Positions 36,348 to 46,823 of a stretch of DNA of 63,608 nt are shown one piece after another. The notes under the pieces were generated by a model. The model was not told the DNA's origin, did no database searches, and worked only from the letters and a program-made list of their open reading frames with translations. The position numbers and the translations under genes were made by a program. The DNA comes from Halomonas sp. (GTDB taxonomy: Bacteria; Pseudomonadota; Gammaproteobacteria; Pseudomonadales; Halomonadaceae): contig NZ_JACUUD010000004.1 in the NCBI RefSeq assembly GCF_014859505.1, forward strand, positions 1 to 63,608, read 5' to 3'. Numbering within the stretch: the stretch's first letter is position 1; the number at the start of each line of letters is the position of its first letter.

Positions 36348-37685
36348 ATGGACCTCTTCGCCGACGAGAGCGAGCACAGTGCCCCCCTGGCCTGGCGCAT
36401 GCGGCCCCGCATCCTGGCCGACTACGTGGGCCAGCAGGCGCTGGTGGGTCCGGGCAAGCCGCTGGCGCGCATGGTCGAGACCGGCGTGGTGCGCTCGATG
36501 ATCCTGTGGGGCCCCCCGGGCACCGGCAAGACCACCCTGGCGGAGATCCTGGCCGCCGAGTCCGGTGCCGAACTCGAACATCTCTCGGCGGTGATGGCCG
36601 GCGTCAAGGAGATCCGCGCCGCGGTGGAGCGGGCCCGGGCCCGCAGCCAGGCCACCCTGCTGTTCCTCGACGAGATCCACCGCCTCAACAAGAGCCAGCA
36701 GGATGCCCTGCTGCCCCATGTGGAGTCGGGGCTGCTGACGCTGATCGGTGCCACCACCGAGAATCCCTCCTTCGAGGTCAACTCGGCGCTGCTCTCGCGC
36801 GCCCGGGTCCATGTGCTGACGTCGCTTTCCGAGGCGGATCTGGTGGAGGTGCTCAGGCGCGCCCTGTCGGACGAACCACGCGGCCTGGGCGCACGACACC
36901 TCCGGGTGGACGACGAGATCCTCGTCCTGCTGGCCCGGGCCGCCGCCGGCGATGCCCGCCGCGCGCTGGGCCTGCTGGAGACCGCGTGCGACTTCGCCGA
37001 GCCCGACGGCCAGGGCGGCGAGATGCTGCGCCGCGAGGCTCTGGAGGACGTGCTGGGTCACCAGGCCAGCGCCTTCGACAAGCAGGGCGACCACTACTAC
37101 GACCTGCTCTCGGCGATCCACAAGTCGGTGCGCTCCTCGCGCCCGGATGCCGCCCTGCTCTACATCGCTCGCTTCATGCAGGGCGGCGGCGACCCGCTGG
37201 ACGTGATCCGTCGCCTGGCGGCCATCGCCTCGGAGGACGTGGGCAACGCCGACCCGCGCTCCCTGCCGCTGGTGATGGCCGCCTGGGACGCCTACCTGCG
37301 CCTGGGCGACTACGAGGGCCAGCGCGCCATCGCCCACGCCGCCATCCACCTGGCGGTGGCGCCCAAGAGCAACGCCATCGATCAGGCCTGGAAACGGGCC
37401 AAGGCCTTCGCGGCAAACCAGCCGCGGCTCGAGGTGCCCGGCTACCTGCGCAACGCCCCGACCAGACTCATGGAATCCCTGGGCCACGGCCAGGGCTACC
37501 GCTACGCCCACCACGAGCCCCACGGCTACCCCGCCGGTAGCGCCCACGATTGCTGGCCGGAGGAGACGCCCCGGGAGCCCTTCTACCGGCCGACAGAGCT
37601 GGGCCAGGAAAAGCGTTATGCCGAGCTCATGGCCTGGCGCGAGGCGCTCGACACCGAGGCGGACAACGGCGGCAGCGGCGCCTAG
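36348..37685 (+). CDS. rarA: Replication-associated recombination protein RarA
   Basis: AAA+ ATPase of the clamp-loader type acting at stalled replication forks. The 445 residues contain [20 protein letters not shown], Walker [17 protein letters not shown], Walker [21 protein letters not shown], sensor 1 [20 protein letters not shown], and the C-terminal tetramerisation domain ([31 protein letters not shown]). In E. coli and Pseudomonas it is co-directional with lolA and ftsK; here it faces lolA. Confidence 0.96.
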   Translation: MDLFADESEHSAPLAWRMRPRILADYVGQQALVGPGKPLARMVETGVVRSMILWGPPGTGKTTLAEILAAESGAELEHLSAVMAGVKEIRAAVERARARSQATLLFLDEIHRLNKSQQDALLPHVESGLLTLIGATTENPSFEVNSALLSRARVHVLTSLSEADLVEVLRRALSDEPRGLGARHLRVDDEILVLLARAAAGDARRALGLLETACDFAEPDGQGGEMLRREALEDVLGHQASAFDKQGDHYYDLLSAIHKSVRSSRPDAALLYIARFMQGGGDPLDVIRRLAAIASEDVGNADPRSLPLVMAAWDAYLRLGDYEGQRAIAHAAIHLAVAPKSNAIDQAWKRAKAFAANQPRLEVPGYLRNAPTRLMESLGHGQGYRYAHHEPHGYPAGSAHDCWPEETPREPFYRPTELGQEKRYAELMAWREALDTEADNGGSGA

Positions 37686-37716
37686 CGCCCAGCCGCAAAC
37701 TGCAAGCCGCAATAAC

Positions 37717-37753
37717 AGAATCGCCCCCGAGGCAGGACCACGGGGGCGATTCT
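37717..37753. terminator. Shared terminator between convergent rarA and lolA
   Basis: A 13-bp perfect stem (AGAATCGCCCCCG/CGGGGGCGATTCT) with an 11-nt loop, 31 nt after the rarA stop and 60 nt beyond the lolA stop. Confidence 0.7.
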
Positions 37754-37813
37754 CCCGGTGCTTGTCGCCAGGTGCTGAAGACGAGGCCGGGCTTGGTACT
37801 TGCTGCTTAGTGC

Positions 37814-38455
37814 CTAGTGTGTGTCGCGAATCACGTCGGTGCCATCCGGGATCTCGAAGGCGAAGCGGCTATCGTCCATGGCGTGGTTCCTCTGCGCGTC
37901 GCGAAACTCGATGGCGGTGCGCTGGCCGGTGCTGTCGGTCATCTGCAGGGTGGCCAGCAGTTCGCCCCGGAAGGTCATCTTCAGCTCCTCGAAGAGGGTG
38001 TCGGCCGACTTCGGCACCAGGGTGAAGGTCTCGGCGCTGCCCTGCTGCTGGCGGGTCACATCATAGCTATCGATCAGGTCGCTGGCGCTGCCGGAGAGCA
38101 GCAGGGCCGGCGTATGAGTGACACGATGATCCAGGGCCTGGATGGTGGCCTGCTCCAGATCCGGGTCATGCAGCATCACCTCCTCACCGTCGGAGATCAC
38201 CACCTGCTGATAGGGGGCCTCCACCTCCCAGCGGAACTTGCCGGGGCGGGCGAGCCACATATGACCGTGGGCCTCCTGCAGGCGCTCGCCGCTGGCATCG
38301 AGAATCTGCTGTTCGAAGCGGGCCTCATAGGTCTCCAGCGGTTCCAGCATGCGGGTCAGCCGGTCCGCCCCTTCACTGGCCAGGGCCGCAAGCGGCATGG
38401 CAAGGGGCGCGACGACAAACAAGGCAACGGCGGCAAGGGTCTTTTTCACTGTCAT
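37814..38455 (-). CDS. lolA: Outer-membrane lipoprotein carrier protein LolA
   Basis: Periplasmic chaperone that carries lipoproteins from LolCDE to LolB. The 213-residue precursor has a Sec signal peptide (VKKTLAAVALFVVAPLAMPL, cleavage near ALASEG). The mature protein shows YEARFEQQILDASGERLQEA, GHMWLARPGKFRWEVEAPYQ, the LIVSDG-like VVISDGEEVMLHDPDLEQ and WQLVPK-like FTLVPKSAD. It lies downstream of ftsK with a 161-nt gap that contains a hairpin. Confidence 0.95.
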   Translation of the reverse strand: MTVKKTLAAVALFVVAPLAMPLAALASEGADRLTRMLEPLETYEARFEQQILDASGERLQEAHGHMWLARPGKFRWEVEAPYQQVVISDGEEVMLHDPDLEQATIQALDHRVTHTPALLLSGSASDLIDSYDVTRQQQGSAETFTLVPKSADTLFEELKMTFRGELLATLQMTDSTGQRTAIEFRDAQRNHAMDDSRFAFEIPDGTDVIRDTH

Positions 38456-38512
38456 GATGGTCTTTCTCCCTGGACGGTTCCGACTGGAATCCTGTCACTC
38501 GGACTACGGGGA

Positions 38513-38539
38513 CGCCGGCGGGTTGCGGTCCCGCCGGCG
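38513..38539 (-). other. GC-rich hairpin in the ftsK-lolA gap
   Basis: A perfect 10-bp stem (CGCCGGCGGG/CCCGCCGGCG) with a 7-nt loop, about 58 nt before the lolA start. No T-tract follows. It could be a partial terminator or an mRNA processing/stability element that sets the ftsK:lolA ratio. Confidence 0.4.
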
Positions 38540-38616
38540 CTTTCATGCTGGTTGCATGGTTGAAACGGGGGTGTCTCCCGGTGGAGACGCCCGACCGGAT
38601 GGACGCAGCGTCGTCG

Positions 38617-41600
38617 CTAGTCGCCTGGCGCCCGCGGTGCCAGCACCTCGCGGGAGCCGTTGGTCCCCATGCTGGAGACCACCCCGGCCATCTCCATGGT
38701 TTCCACCAGGCGTGCGGCACGGTTGTAGCCGATCTTGAAGCGGCGCTGAACGGCCGAGATGGAGGCCCGGCGCGAGTCGGTCACGAACTGCACCGCCTCG
38801 TCGTAGAGGGCATCCTGCTCGGCGTCGTCGCCGTCACCGCTGCCCTCGGCCTCCAGCCCGGTGAGCGCCTCGGCGGACACCCCGCCGGATAGGATCTCGT
38901 CGATGTACACCGGCTCGCCGCGGCGCTTCCAGTCCTCCACCACCCGGTGCACCTCGTCGTCGTCGACGAAGGCGCCATGGACGCGGGTCGGCAGGCCGGA
39001 GCCCGCCGGCAGGTAGAGCATGTCGCCGTGGCCCAGCAGATTCTCCGCGCCGCCCTGATCGAGGATGGTGCGCGAATCGATCCGCGAGGAGACCTGGAAG
39101 GCCATCCGCGTGGGAATGTTGGCCTTGATCAGGCCAGTGACCACGTCCACCGAGGGACGCTGGGTAGCCAGTATCAGGTGGATGCCGGCGGCCCGGGCCT
39201 TCTGGGCCAGTCGGGCGATCAACTCCTCGACCTTCTTGCCGACGATCATGAACATGTCGGCAAATTCGTCGATCACCACCACGATGTAGGGCAGCTTCTC
39301 GAGCACCGGCGGAGTCTGGTGCATCTCCCAGGGCTGGGGTTCCCACAGCGGGTCGGCCACCTGGGCACCGGCCTCCTTCGCCTCGTCGAGCTTGGCGTTG
39401 AAGCCGGCGATATTGCGCACTCCCATGGTGGCCATCAGCTTGTAGCGCCGCTCCATCTCGGCCACGCACCAGCGCAGGCCGTTGGCGGCCTCCTTCATGT
39501 CGGTCACCACCGGCGCCAGCAGGTGCGGGATGCCGTCGTAGACGGAGAGCTCCAGCATCTTGGGATCGACCATGATCAGCCGCAGCTGCTCCGGCGTGGC
39601 CTTGAGCAGCATCGAGATCAGCATGGCGTTGACACCGACCGACTTGCCCGAGCCGGTGGTGCCGGCCACCAGCAGGTGGGGCATCTTGCCCAGGTTGGCC
39701 ACCACCGGGCCGCCACCGATGTCCTGGCCCAGGGCCAGGGTCAGGGCGGAGTCGGCCTGCTGGTAGCGGTCCGAGTCGATCACCTCGCGCAGGCGAATCA
39801 TCGCCCGGTGGGGGTTGGGGATCTCGATACCCACCGTGGGCCGCCCCGGGATCACCTCAACCACGCGCACGCTCTTGACCATCAGCGAGCGCGCCAGATC
39901 CTTGGCCAGGTTGCTGATCTTGGAAACCTTTACCCCGGCGGCCGGCCTGATCTCGAAGCGGGTAATCACCGGCCCCGGCCAGGTATCCACCACCTCGGCC
40001 TTGACGCCATACTCGCGCAGCCGCACCTCGAGGAGCTCGGACATCTCGGCCAGTTGCTCACCGGTATAGTTCTGCAGCTGGGGCTCCGGCGGGGTCAACA
40101 GGCGCAGGCTCGGCAGCTCGCCCTCCGGCTCAGGCATGTCGTCAAGGACCGGGCGCTGGTTCTGCAGGTGCTCCACGGTCCACAGTCGCATGCCATCCTC
40201 GTCGGCGGCCGCTCGGGCCTGGTCGGCAGTGGCCAGGCGCGGCGCGGCATCGGGGCTCGCTGCCATGTCTCCAGGGTCATCCGTCTCGTCCCCGGGGGCC
40301 TCCTCCGGCTCAGGCGGCTGCAGGGCGGCGGTGCGTATCGGGTCGCCCGGCAGCGCCGGACGGGGCGGTTCGGCGGCTTCCTCGGCCACCGCGGGGTCAT
40401 CCCAGCCGAGGCGCGGCTCGCCCTCATCGGTGCCCTCCCAGTCGGCCTCCTGACGCGCCGACAGCTCAGGCTCACGGGGCTCACCCTGTCGGACGTTGCC
40501 AGCGCCACCGGCGGCTGCCGAATGATCCGAGGAACCCCCGGCGACGGGCCCGGGAACGGCAGTCTCGGGCGTCGAGGCCGCCGGCGGCTCGCCACCGGCT
40601 GGCGCCGACCTGGCCGCGCCGGACGACTCATGGCGACTGGCCCGCAGGGAGGGGCCCTGCCAGGCGTTGGCAGGCTCGCCATCCTCGGGGAGCATCGGCT
40701 CGGGCACCGTCTCCGCTGCCCTGGGGCTGGGCGCCGGGGGTGCCGCGGGAGTCGCGGCCCCTGCCGCCTTTCCGGTGCTGGCGCCGGCGCCGGCGTCGGT
40801 GCCGCCTACCGACTGGCGTTCGCTGTAGGCCGCCCCCGGCTGCTTGGCAGAGGGCGTCTTCTCCGGCACTTCCCAGGGAATCTGGGTGTCGCCATCGTCG
40901 CCGAAGCCGGGCTCGCGACGGGCAGCGGGCTCCGCCTCGAACTCGGTGACCCGTAGGCCACCGCCGGGCAGCAGGCGCTGCCACCAGCGGCGGCCAGGGG
41001 TCACCTCCTCTTCCGTTAGGCCAGCCGCCTCGGCCTCATCGGACGACGTTTCCTTGGCTGGCTTCGCCCTGTTCGGCTCGGCCCGCTCCAGCGCGGGGGC
41101 GCGCGAGAAGGCAAAGCGCTCCGCCAGCCAACCCCAGAAGCGCATGGCGCGATAACCCAGTTCATCCATCACCGAGAGCCAGGAGAGCCCGGTCAGCAGC
41201 GGCAGGCCGCAGAGCAGCGCCGCCAGCGACAGCAGGCCGGCGCCCCCCGTGCCCACCATGGGCACCAGAGCACCCACCAGCCCCTCACCGAGGATGCCCC
41301 CCGAGGAGTAGGGCAGCACCGTCTCCGTGGGGGGACGATAGAAATGCAGGGCACCGAGGGTGGTGGTGCCCAGCAGCAGCAGCACCAGGCCGCCGCCACG
41401 CACCGCCAGCGCCGTGGCATCCCACTCCAGGTGAATCCCCTGGCGGGCCCGCAGCAGGCGCCAGGCGGCGAAGCCCAGCATGGCCGGCCACCACAGGGCA
41501 CTGGCGCCGAACAGCGAATAGAGCACGTCGGACAGCCAGGCACCCACCGGGCCCATCCAGTTCTCGATGCGGGTCTCCGGCCCGCTGCGCGACCAGCCGG

Positions 41601-41775
41601 CATCACCGGGATCGAAGCTGAACAGGGCCAGCAGCAGGAACACACAGGCGGCCAGGAGCATGATGGCCACCCCTTCCCGTGCAGAGCCCTGCAGCCTCAC
41701 GCCGAAGCGCCTGGCCGTCTCCCTGGCCTGGGCCGCGCTCACTCGACGCGGCGAGGACTTCTTGTTGACACTCAA
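38617..41775 (-). CDS. ftsK: DNA translocase FtsK
   Basis: Septal DNA pump that coordinates chromosome dimer resolution (with XerCD) and cell division. The 1052 residues comprise four N-terminal membrane helices (about 35-210), a long disordered linker rich in Pro, Ala, Gly and Glu (about 220-540), and the RecA-like motor with Walker [18 protein letters not shown] and Walker [13 protein letters not shown]. The C-terminal winged-helix gamma domain ([20 protein letters not shown]) reads KOPS. The start is a TTG at 41775 with AAGGAGG upstream; an ATG touching that element opens a 3-codon frame (ATG ACC ACT TGA) whose stop overlaps the TTG. Confidence 0.95.
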   Translation of the reverse strand: MSVNKKSSPRRVSAAQARETARRFGVRLQGSAREGVAIMLLAACVFLLLALFSFDPGDAGWSRSGPETRIENWMGPVGAWLSDVLYSLFGASALWWPAMLGFAAWRLLRARQGIHLEWDATALAVRGGGLVLLLLGTTTLGALHFYRPPTETVLPYSSGGILGEGLVGALVPMVGTGGAGLLSLAALLCGLPLLTGLSWLSVMDELGYRAMRFWGWLAERFAFSRAPALERAEPNRAKPAKETSSDEAEAAGLTEEEVTPGRRWWQRLLPGGGLRVTEFEAEPAARREPGFGDDGDTQIPWEVPEKTPSAKQPGAAYSERQSVGGTDAGAGASTGKAAGAATPAAPPAPSPRAAETVPEPMLPEDGEPANAWQGPSLRASRHESSGAARSAPAGGEPPAASTPETAVPGPVAGGSSDHSAAAGGAGNVRQGEPREPELSARQEADWEGTDEGEPRLGWDDPAVAEEAAEPPRPALPGDPIRTAALQPPEPEEAPGDETDDPGDMAASPDAAPRLATADQARAAADEDGMRLWTVEHLQNQRPVLDDMPEPEGELPSLRLLTPPEPQLQNYTGEQLAEMSELLEVRLREYGVKAEVVDTWPGPVITRFEIRPAAGVKVSKISNLAKDLARSLMVKSVRVVEVIPGRPTVGIEIPNPHRAMIRLREVIDSDRYQQADSALTLALGQDIGGGPVVANLGKMPHLLVAGTTGSGKSVGVNAMLISMLLKATPEQLRLIMVDPKMLELSVYDGIPHLLAPVVTDMKEAANGLRWCVAEMERRYKLMATMGVRNIAGFNAKLDEAKEAGAQVADPLWEPQPWEMHQTPPVLEKLPYIVVVIDEFADMFMIVGKKVEELIARLAQKARAAGIHLILATQRPSVDVVTGLIKANIPTRMAFQVSSRIDSRTILDQGGAENLLGHGDMLYLPAGSGLPTRVHGAFVDDDEVHRVVEDWKRRGEPVYIDEILSGGVSAEALTGLEAEGSGDGDDAEQDALYDEAVQFVTDSRRASISAVQRRFKIGYNRAARLVETMEMAGVVSSMGTNGSREVLAPRAPGD

Positions 41776-41926
41776 GTGGTCATCCTCCTTGCGCCACCGC
41801 TGGCGTCTTCCAGTTGATTGGCGCCAATCATACCGAGCCGCGCCCGCCCATCACAGTGGCCATGACGTCTTGAGCCCTGGCGTGTCGAACGGCACACTGG
41901 CTCCCCCTCCTTCTGGATGCCCGCCG

Positions 41927-42670
41927 ATGCTGCCGTGGCTGCCCGAGCACCCGATTCGATTCCCGCCCGTGACGCTGGCCCTGCGTGACCCCGACGGCCT
42001 GCTGGCCGCAGGGGGCGAGCTCAGCGCCGATTGGCTGCTGGCCGCCTATCGCCGCGGCATCTTCCCCTGGTACAGCGACGATCAGCCGATCCTGTGGTGG
42101 AGCCCGGACCCGCGCATGGTGCTGTTCCCCGCGGAACTCAGGGTGCGTCGCAGCCTGGTCAAGCGGCTGCGCCACGCCGGCTTCACGATCACTGCCAACC
42201 GCGCCTTCGACGCCGTGGTGACCGCCTGCGCCGAGCCACGCGCCGGCCAGCCGGGCACCTGGATCACCGACGAGATGCGCGCGGCCTACGGGCGTCTGCA
42301 TGCCCTGGGGGCGGCGCACTCGGTGGAGGTGTGGCAGGGGGACGAACTCGCCGGCGGCCTCTACGGCGTGGCGATGGGACCGGTGTTCTTCGGTGAGTCG
42401 ATGTTCACTCGGGTGCCCGACGCTTCCAAGGTGGCCCTGGTGCACCTGGCCCGGGCCATGGCAGCAGGCGGTGGACGGTTGATCGATTGCCAGATGCATA
42501 CTGCCCATCTTGCCAGCCTGGGCGCCAGGGATATCGCCCGGGAGACGTTCATCGGCTATCTTGAAGCATGGCTGGGGAAGCCGGCGCCGGAGGATCCCAC
42601 CGGCCTGTCCTTCACCCCGGCCTGCTGGTCCTTCGCCGTCCCGGATGAACCCGGCGAAGCCGCCCAGTAA
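41927..42670 (+). CDS. aat: Leucyl/phenylalanyl-tRNA-protein transferase Aat
   Basis: Adds Leu or Phe to proteins with N-terminal Arg or Lys, creating N-degrons for ClpS-ClpAP. The 247-residue protein shows FPPVTLALRDPDGLLAAGGE, the hallmark LLAAYRRGIFPWYSDDQPIL, WWSPDPRMVLFPAELRVRRS and GVAMGPVFFGESMFTRVPDASK. The ATG at 41927 was chosen where family similarity starts; an open upstream extension overlaps ftsK on the other strand and is not convincing. It lies 28 nt before bpt, with the pathway partners clpA and clpS just beyond infA. Confidence 0.95.
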   Translation: MLPWLPEHPIRFPPVTLALRDPDGLLAAGGELSADWLLAAYRRGIFPWYSDDQPILWWSPDPRMVLFPAELRVRRSLVKRLRHAGFTITANRAFDAVVTACAEPRAGQPGTWITDEMRAAYGRLHALGAAHSVEVWQGDELAGGLYGVAMGPVFFGESMFTRVPDASKVALVHLARAMAAGGGRLIDCQMHTAHLASLGARDIARETFIGYLEAWLGKPAPEDPTGLSFTPACWSFAVPDEPGEAAQ

Positions 42671-42698
42671 CCGCGACCCGGAGCCGGAGAGAGCCGCC

Positions 42699-43436
42699 GT
42701 GAGCAGCAACACCCCACGCCAGCCCGTCAGGGATCTGCGCTTCTTTCTCACCGTGCCCCACGCCTGCAGCTACTTGCCAGGGCGCGAGGCCACCACTCTG
42801 TTTCTCGACCCCCAGGAGTCACCCGGACAGGGCGTGTACGACTCCCTGGCGCTGCTCGGCTTCCGACGCAGCGGACGCCATCTCTACCGGCCCCACTGCG
42901 AGGGCTGCAACGCCTGCATCTCGGTACGCCTGCCGGTCGGGGAGTTCGCTCCAAGCCGCAGCCAGCGTCGATTGACCCGGCGCAATGCCGACCTCACCCT
43001 GCATCTGCGGCCGGCAATCTTCGACCCCGAGCACTACTCGCTCTACGCCCGCTATATCCGCACCCGCCATGCGGACGGTGACATGTACCCGCCGAGCCAC
43101 GAGCAATATCGCACCTTCCTGACCCTTGACCAGGAGTACGCTCGGCTCATGGAGTTCCGCCTGGCAGGTCAGCTGGTGGCGGTCGCGGCCTTCGACCAGC
43201 TCGAGCACGGCCTGTCGGCCATCTACACCTTCTTCGACCCGGACCCCGAACTGGAACGGCGCTCCCTGGGCACCTTCGCCGTGCTCACCCTGGTCGAGCA
43301 GGCGCGTCGGCGCGCCCTGCCCCATGTCTATCTGGGCTACTGGATCAGCGACTGCCGCAAGATGGCCTACAAGCGGGACTTCCAGCCCCTGGAGATGCTC
43401 GACGGCCGCCACTGGCGGCGACTGATCAGCCCCTGA
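42699..43436 (+). CDS. bpt: Aspartate/glutamate leucyltransferase Bpt
   Basis: Transfers leucine to proteins with N-terminal Asp or Glu, the second bacterial N-end-rule transferase. The 245-residue product starts at a GTG ([18 protein letters not shown]) after a GGAGAGAG Shine-Dalgarno. It carries the Cys cluster [38 protein letters not shown], and the GNAT-like ending [20 protein letters not shown]. In older annotation it is called arginyltransferase. It follows aat directly. Confidence 0.93.
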   Translation: MSSNTPRQPVRDLRFFLTVPHACSYLPGREATTLFLDPQESPGQGVYDSLALLGFRRSGRHLYRPHCEGCNACISVRLPVGEFAPSRSQRRLTRRNADLTLHLRPAIFDPEHYSLYARYIRTRHADGDMYPPSHEQYRTFLTLDQEYARLMEFRLAGQLVAVAAFDQLEHGLSAIYTFFDPDPELERRSLGTFAVLTLVEQARRRALPHVYLGYWISDCRKMAYKRDFQPLEMLDGRHWRRLISP

Positions 43437-43460
43437 CCAGCTCTTGATCAGTCCACGAGA

Positions 43461-43477
43461 GGCGCCTTGGAGGCGCC
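43461..43477 (+). other. GGCGCC hairpin after bpt
   Basis: GGCGCC-TTGGA-GGCGCC, a 6-bp stem 24 nt after the bpt stop and just before the infA promoter candidate. It resembles the hairpin at 50415-50435 before mnmA. Probably a weak terminator. Confidence 0.35.
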
Positions 43478-43482
43478 ATCCT

Positions 43483-43511
43483 TTGCCTTGCCGGCCGGCA
43501 TACGGCACAAT
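43483..43511 (+). promoter_or_regulatory. Putative infA promoter
   Basis: TTGCCT and CACAAT separated by exactly 17 nt, 52 nt upstream of infA. Each hexamer matches 4 of 6 consensus bases. An independent promoter makes sense for a highly expressed initiation factor gene behind aat-bpt. Confidence 0.45.
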
Positions 43512-43563
43512 ACCGCGCTATTCTTCTAGCAGCTGTCTCATCCATCCGCGAGGAACCGCCTAT

Positions 43564-43782
43564 ATGGCACGTGAAGACCATATCGAAATGGAAGGCGTCA
43601 TCGTCGACACCCTTCCCAACACCACCTTCCGCGTCGAACTGGAGAACGGCCACGTGGTCACTGCGCACATTTCCGGCAAGATGCGCAAGAACTACATCCG
43701 CATCCTGACCGGCGACAAGGTCAAGGTGGAGCTGACGCCCTACGACCTGACCAAGGGCCGCATCGTCTACCGCTCCCGCTAA
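43564..43782 (+). CDS. infA: Translation initiation factor IF-1
   Basis: Binds the 30S A-site during initiation. The 72 residues ([20 protein letters not shown] to GRIVYRSR) are a complete OB-fold identical in length to E. coli IF-1, with [19 protein letters not shown]. The start at 43564 has GAGGAA upstream. Placement between bpt and clpA is standard for this cluster. Confidence 0.98.
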   Translation: MAREDHIEMEGVIVDTLPNTTFRVELENGHVVTAHISGKMRKNYIRILTGDKVKVELTPYDLTKGRIVYRSR

Positions 43783-43826
43783 GTCGCGGTCGAGCCTCCC
43801 CCAGCCCGACGCCAGCCGCACAGGAC

Positions 43827-43852
43827 AACGCCCCGTCCGTAGACAGGGCGCT
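43827..43852. terminator. Hairpin between convergent infA and clpA
   Basis: AACGCCCCGTC and GACAGGGCGCT form an 11-bp imperfect stem (two positions are wobble or mismatch depending on strand) with a CGTA loop, 44 nt after infA and 23 nt beyond the clpA stop. There is no T-tract. Confidence 0.45.
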
Positions 43853-43875
43853 GAGTCGTGTGCGCAGGACCGCCG

Positions 43876-46152
43876 TCAGGGCGCGTCGGCCATCTCCGCT
43901 TCGGTAGAGAGATGCAGCTCGCCCTCCTCCACGGTGACATGCACGATGCCGCCGTTCTCCGACAGCTCGCCGAACAGGATCATCTCGGCCAGCGGCTTCT
44001 TGAGTTTCTCCTGGATCAGGCGCGCCATGGGACGGGCCCCCATGTCGGGGTCGTAGCCCTTCTCGGCCAGCCAGTCCCGGGCCGTCAGGTCCACATCCAG
44101 CTGCACCCGCTTCTCGTCCAGTTGCGCCTGCAACTCGACCAGGAACTTGTCCACCACGCTGCGCACCACCGAGGCGGGCAGGGAGTGGAACTGGATGATG
44201 CCATCCAGGCGGTTGCGGAACTCGGGCGAGAAGGTCTTGCGAATCACCTCCATGGCATCGGTGGAGTGGTCCTGGTGCTGGAAGCCGATGGAGCGACGCG
44301 TGGCCTGTTCGACCCCGGCGTTGGAGGTCATGATCAGGATCACGTGGCGGAAGTCCGCCTCCCGGCCGTTGTTGTCGGTAAGTCGACCGTGGTCCATGAC
44401 CTGCAGCAGCAGGTTGAAGACCTCGGGGTGCGCCTTCTCGATCTCGTCGAGCAGCAGCACGCAGTGCGGGTGCTTGGTGATCGCCTCGGTGAGCAGACCA
44501 CCCTGGTCATAGCCCACATAGCCAGGGGGGGCACCGATCAGCCGCGACACCGTGTGACGCTCCATGTACTCGGACATGTCGAAGCGCACCAGCTCGATCC
44601 CCATGATCATCGACAGCTGGCGAGCCACCTCGGTCTTGCCCACCCCGGTGGGGCCGGCAAACAGGAAACTGCCCACCGGCTTGTCCGGCGCCTTGAGCCC
44701 GGCCCGAGAGAGCTTGATCGCCGCGGAGAGGCTGTCGATGGCCTCGTCCTGGCCAAACACCAGCATCTTGAGGTCGCGATCGAGGTTCTCGAGCAGCTTG
44801 CGGTCTGAGCTGGAGACACTCTTCGGCGGAATCCGCGCGATCGAGGCGACCACCGCCTCCACCTGGGCGGTGTCGATGGTATCGATGCGCACTTCCGGGG
44901 GCAGCAAGCGCTGGTGGGCACCGGCCTCATCGATCACATCGATGGCCTTGTCGGGCAGGTGGCGATCGCTGATGTAGCGATCGGCCAGACGCGCCGCGCT
45001 TTCCAGGGCCGCGTCGGTGTACTTGAGCTGGTGGTGCTCCTCGAAGCGCGAACGCAACCCCTTGAGGATGCGGATGGTGTCCTCCACCGAGGGCGCCGGC
45101 ACGTCGACCTTCTGGAAGCGACGCGCCAGGGCGCGGTCCTTCTCGAAGATGCCCCGGTACTCCTGGAAGGTGGTGGAACCAATGCAGCGCAGCTCGCCGG
45201 AGGAGAGCAGCGGCTTGAGCAGGTTGGAGGCGTCCATCACCCCGCCCGAGGCGGCACCGGCGCCGATCACGGTATGGATCTCGTCGATGAACAGGATGGC
45301 ATTGGGCTGCTTGCGAAGCTCGGACAGCAGGCCCTTGAGGCGCTTCTCGAAGTCGCCGCGGTACTTGGTGCCGGCGAGCAGCGCGCCCATGTCCAGCGAG
45401 TAGACCACGGCGTCGCTGATCACCTCGGGCACGTCCTCCTCGACGATGCGCTTGGCCAGTCCCTCGGCGATGGCGGTCTTGCCCACGCCGGCCTCGCCGA
45501 CCAGCAGCGGGTTGTTCTTGCGCCGCCGGGCGAGGATCTGCACCACCCGCTCGAGTTCCTGCTCGCGACCGATCAACGGGTCGATCTTGCCCATGCGGGC
45601 CTGTTCGTTGAGGTTGGTGGCAAAGCCGGTGAGCGGGTTGGACCCGTTCTCGCTGCCGCTCTCCTCGCTCTCCTCGGACTCCGAGGAGGCAGCCGACGGG
45701 CTATGGCCATGCCCGGCCACCTTGGAGATGCCGTGAGCGATGTAGTTGACGGCATCCACCCGCGCGACGTTCTGCTGTTTCAGGAAGTAGACCGCCTGAC
45801 TCTCCTGCTCGGAAAAGATCGCCACCAGCACATTGGCCCCGGTGACCTCGCTCTTCCCGGAGGACTGCACGTGGAAGACCGCGCGCTGGAGCACGCGCTG
45901 GAAACCCAGGGTCGGCTGGGTCTCGCGGTCGGACTGATCCTCGGGAATCAGCGGCGTGGTGGAATTGATGAAGTCCTGAAGATCGGAGCGCAGCTTGTCG
46001 AGGTTGGCCCCGCAGGCTCGCAGCACATCTGCCGCCGAGGCGTTGTCGAGCAGCGCCAGCAGCAGGTGCTCCACGGTCATGAACTCGTGCCGCTTGGAGC
46101 GCGCCACGGTGAACGCCGTGTTCAGGGTCAGTTCAAGTTCTTTGCTCAGCAT
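43876..46152 (-). CDS. clpA: ATP-dependent Clp protease ATP-binding subunit ClpA
   Basis: AAA+ unfoldase that feeds substrates, including N-degrons delivered by ClpS, into ClpP. The 758 residues equal E. coli ClpA. An N-domain ([20 protein letters not shown]) precedes D1 with Walker [16 protein letters not shown] and D2 with [15 protein letters not shown] and [16 protein letters not shown]. An IGF/L-type ClpP loop region and the sensor-2 region [19 protein letters not shown] follow. It lies 147 nt downstream of clpS, so it probably has its own promoter. Confidence 0.97.
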   Translation of the reverse strand: MLSKELELTLNTAFTVARSKRHEFMTVEHLLLALLDNASAADVLRACGANLDKLRSDLQDFINSTTPLIPEDQSDRETQPTLGFQRVLQRAVFHVQSSGKSEVTGANVLVAIFSEQESQAVYFLKQQNVARVDAVNYIAHGISKVAGHGHSPSAASSESEESEESGSENGSNPLTGFATNLNEQARMGKIDPLIGREQELERVVQILARRRKNNPLLVGEAGVGKTAIAEGLAKRIVEEDVPEVISDAVVYSLDMGALLAGTKYRGDFEKRLKGLLSELRKQPNAILFIDEIHTVIGAGAASGGVMDASNLLKPLLSSGELRCIGSTTFQEYRGIFEKDRALARRFQKVDVPAPSVEDTIRILKGLRSRFEEHHQLKYTDAALESAARLADRYISDRHLPDKAIDVIDEAGAHQRLLPPEVRIDTIDTAQVEAVVASIARIPPKSVSSSDRKLLENLDRDLKMLVFGQDEAIDSLSAAIKLSRAGLKAPDKPVGSFLFAGPTGVGKTEVARQLSMIMGIELVRFDMSEYMERHTVSRLIGAPPGYVGYDQGGLLTEAITKHPHCVLLLDEIEKAHPEVFNLLLQVMDHGRLTDNNGREADFRHVILIMTSNAGVEQATRRSIGFQHQDHSTDAMEVIRKTFSPEFRNRLDGIIQFHSLPASVVRSVVDKFLVELQAQLDEKRVQLDVDLTARDWLAEKGYDPDMGARPMARLIQEKLKKPLAEMILFGELSENGGIVHVTVEEGELHLSTEAEMADAP

Positions 46153-46299
46153 GGCAGTCCCCTTCTTGCCGCCCAGGGCATCGCGTCGGATCTTTCGTCA
46201 TCCGGCATCATCAACATCGGGCACAAATGCCGCCGTTGCAAGCCTTGCTGCCAACGGCAGGCAATGTCCACCCGTGGCGACCATGTCCGGGGGGGTGAG

Positions 46300-46623
46300 T
46301 CAGTCCGCCGCCTCGATATCCGACAGCAGCGGATGCTGACACTCTCTAGCGTATTGATTGACTTGATGGCTTTTGGTTTCCGCGATATCACGGGTGAAGA
46401 TGCCGCAGGTCGCCTTGCCTTGGGTATGCACCGTTAACATCACCTGCACCGCGGTCTCGCTATCCAGGTGGAAAAAGGTCTGGAGCACCTCCACGACGAA
46501 CTCCATGGGGGTGAAGTCATCATTGTGCAACAGCACCTTGTACAATGGCGGGCGGGCCTGCTCGGGTTCGGCGCTCTGCACCGACAGGTCGCCCTCCTCC
46601 TCGGTGCCGGGGGGGCGGGTCAT
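46300..46623 (-). CDS. clpS: ClpA adaptor protein ClpS
   Basis: Recognises N-terminal Leu, Phe, Tyr and Trp and hands substrates to ClpAP. The 107-residue product has an acidic flexible N-terminus, then [20 protein letters not shown] (N-degron pocket), [20 protein letters not shown] and [20 protein letters not shown]. The ATG at 46623 gives the usual length; an in-frame ATG at 46650 would add nine residues. In Pseudomonas cspD follows clpS; no cspD is seen here. Confidence 0.95.
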   Translation of the reverse strand: MTRPPGTEEEGDLSVQSAEPEQARPPLYKVLLHNDDFTPMEFVVEVLQTFFHLDSETAVQVMLTVHTQGKATCGIFTRDIAETKSHQVNQYARECQHPLLSDIEAAD

Positions 46624-46747
46624 GCTGCACCAGTTCTCTCTTTGCCACATAGCGGGATACGACTCGTTTGACGGGCCGGCGATCGGGTAGATCGAGTCAC
46701 TTGGACGTCGCCGGGCCGGCTGGGTTCATTGCACCCCTAAACGCAAA

Positions 46748-46776
46748 GGCCCCTGCCCGTTATCCAGGCAGGGGCC
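46748..46776 (-). terminator. Terminator of idh
   Basis: On the minus strand a 10-bp stem (GGCCCCTGCC/GGCAGGGGCC) with a 9-nt loop, followed by TTTGCGTTT, 48 nt after the idh stop. Confidence 0.7.
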
Positions 46777-46823
46777 GACTCACTCGGCTGGTACTGCGAC
46801 CATCGACTGCGACGAGGGAGCTA

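Noticed and set aside
38947..40956. A 669-codon plus-strand open frame opposite ftsK
   Set aside because: Antisense to the FtsK motor and linker; repetitive Gly, Arg, Leu composition with no recognisable domain.
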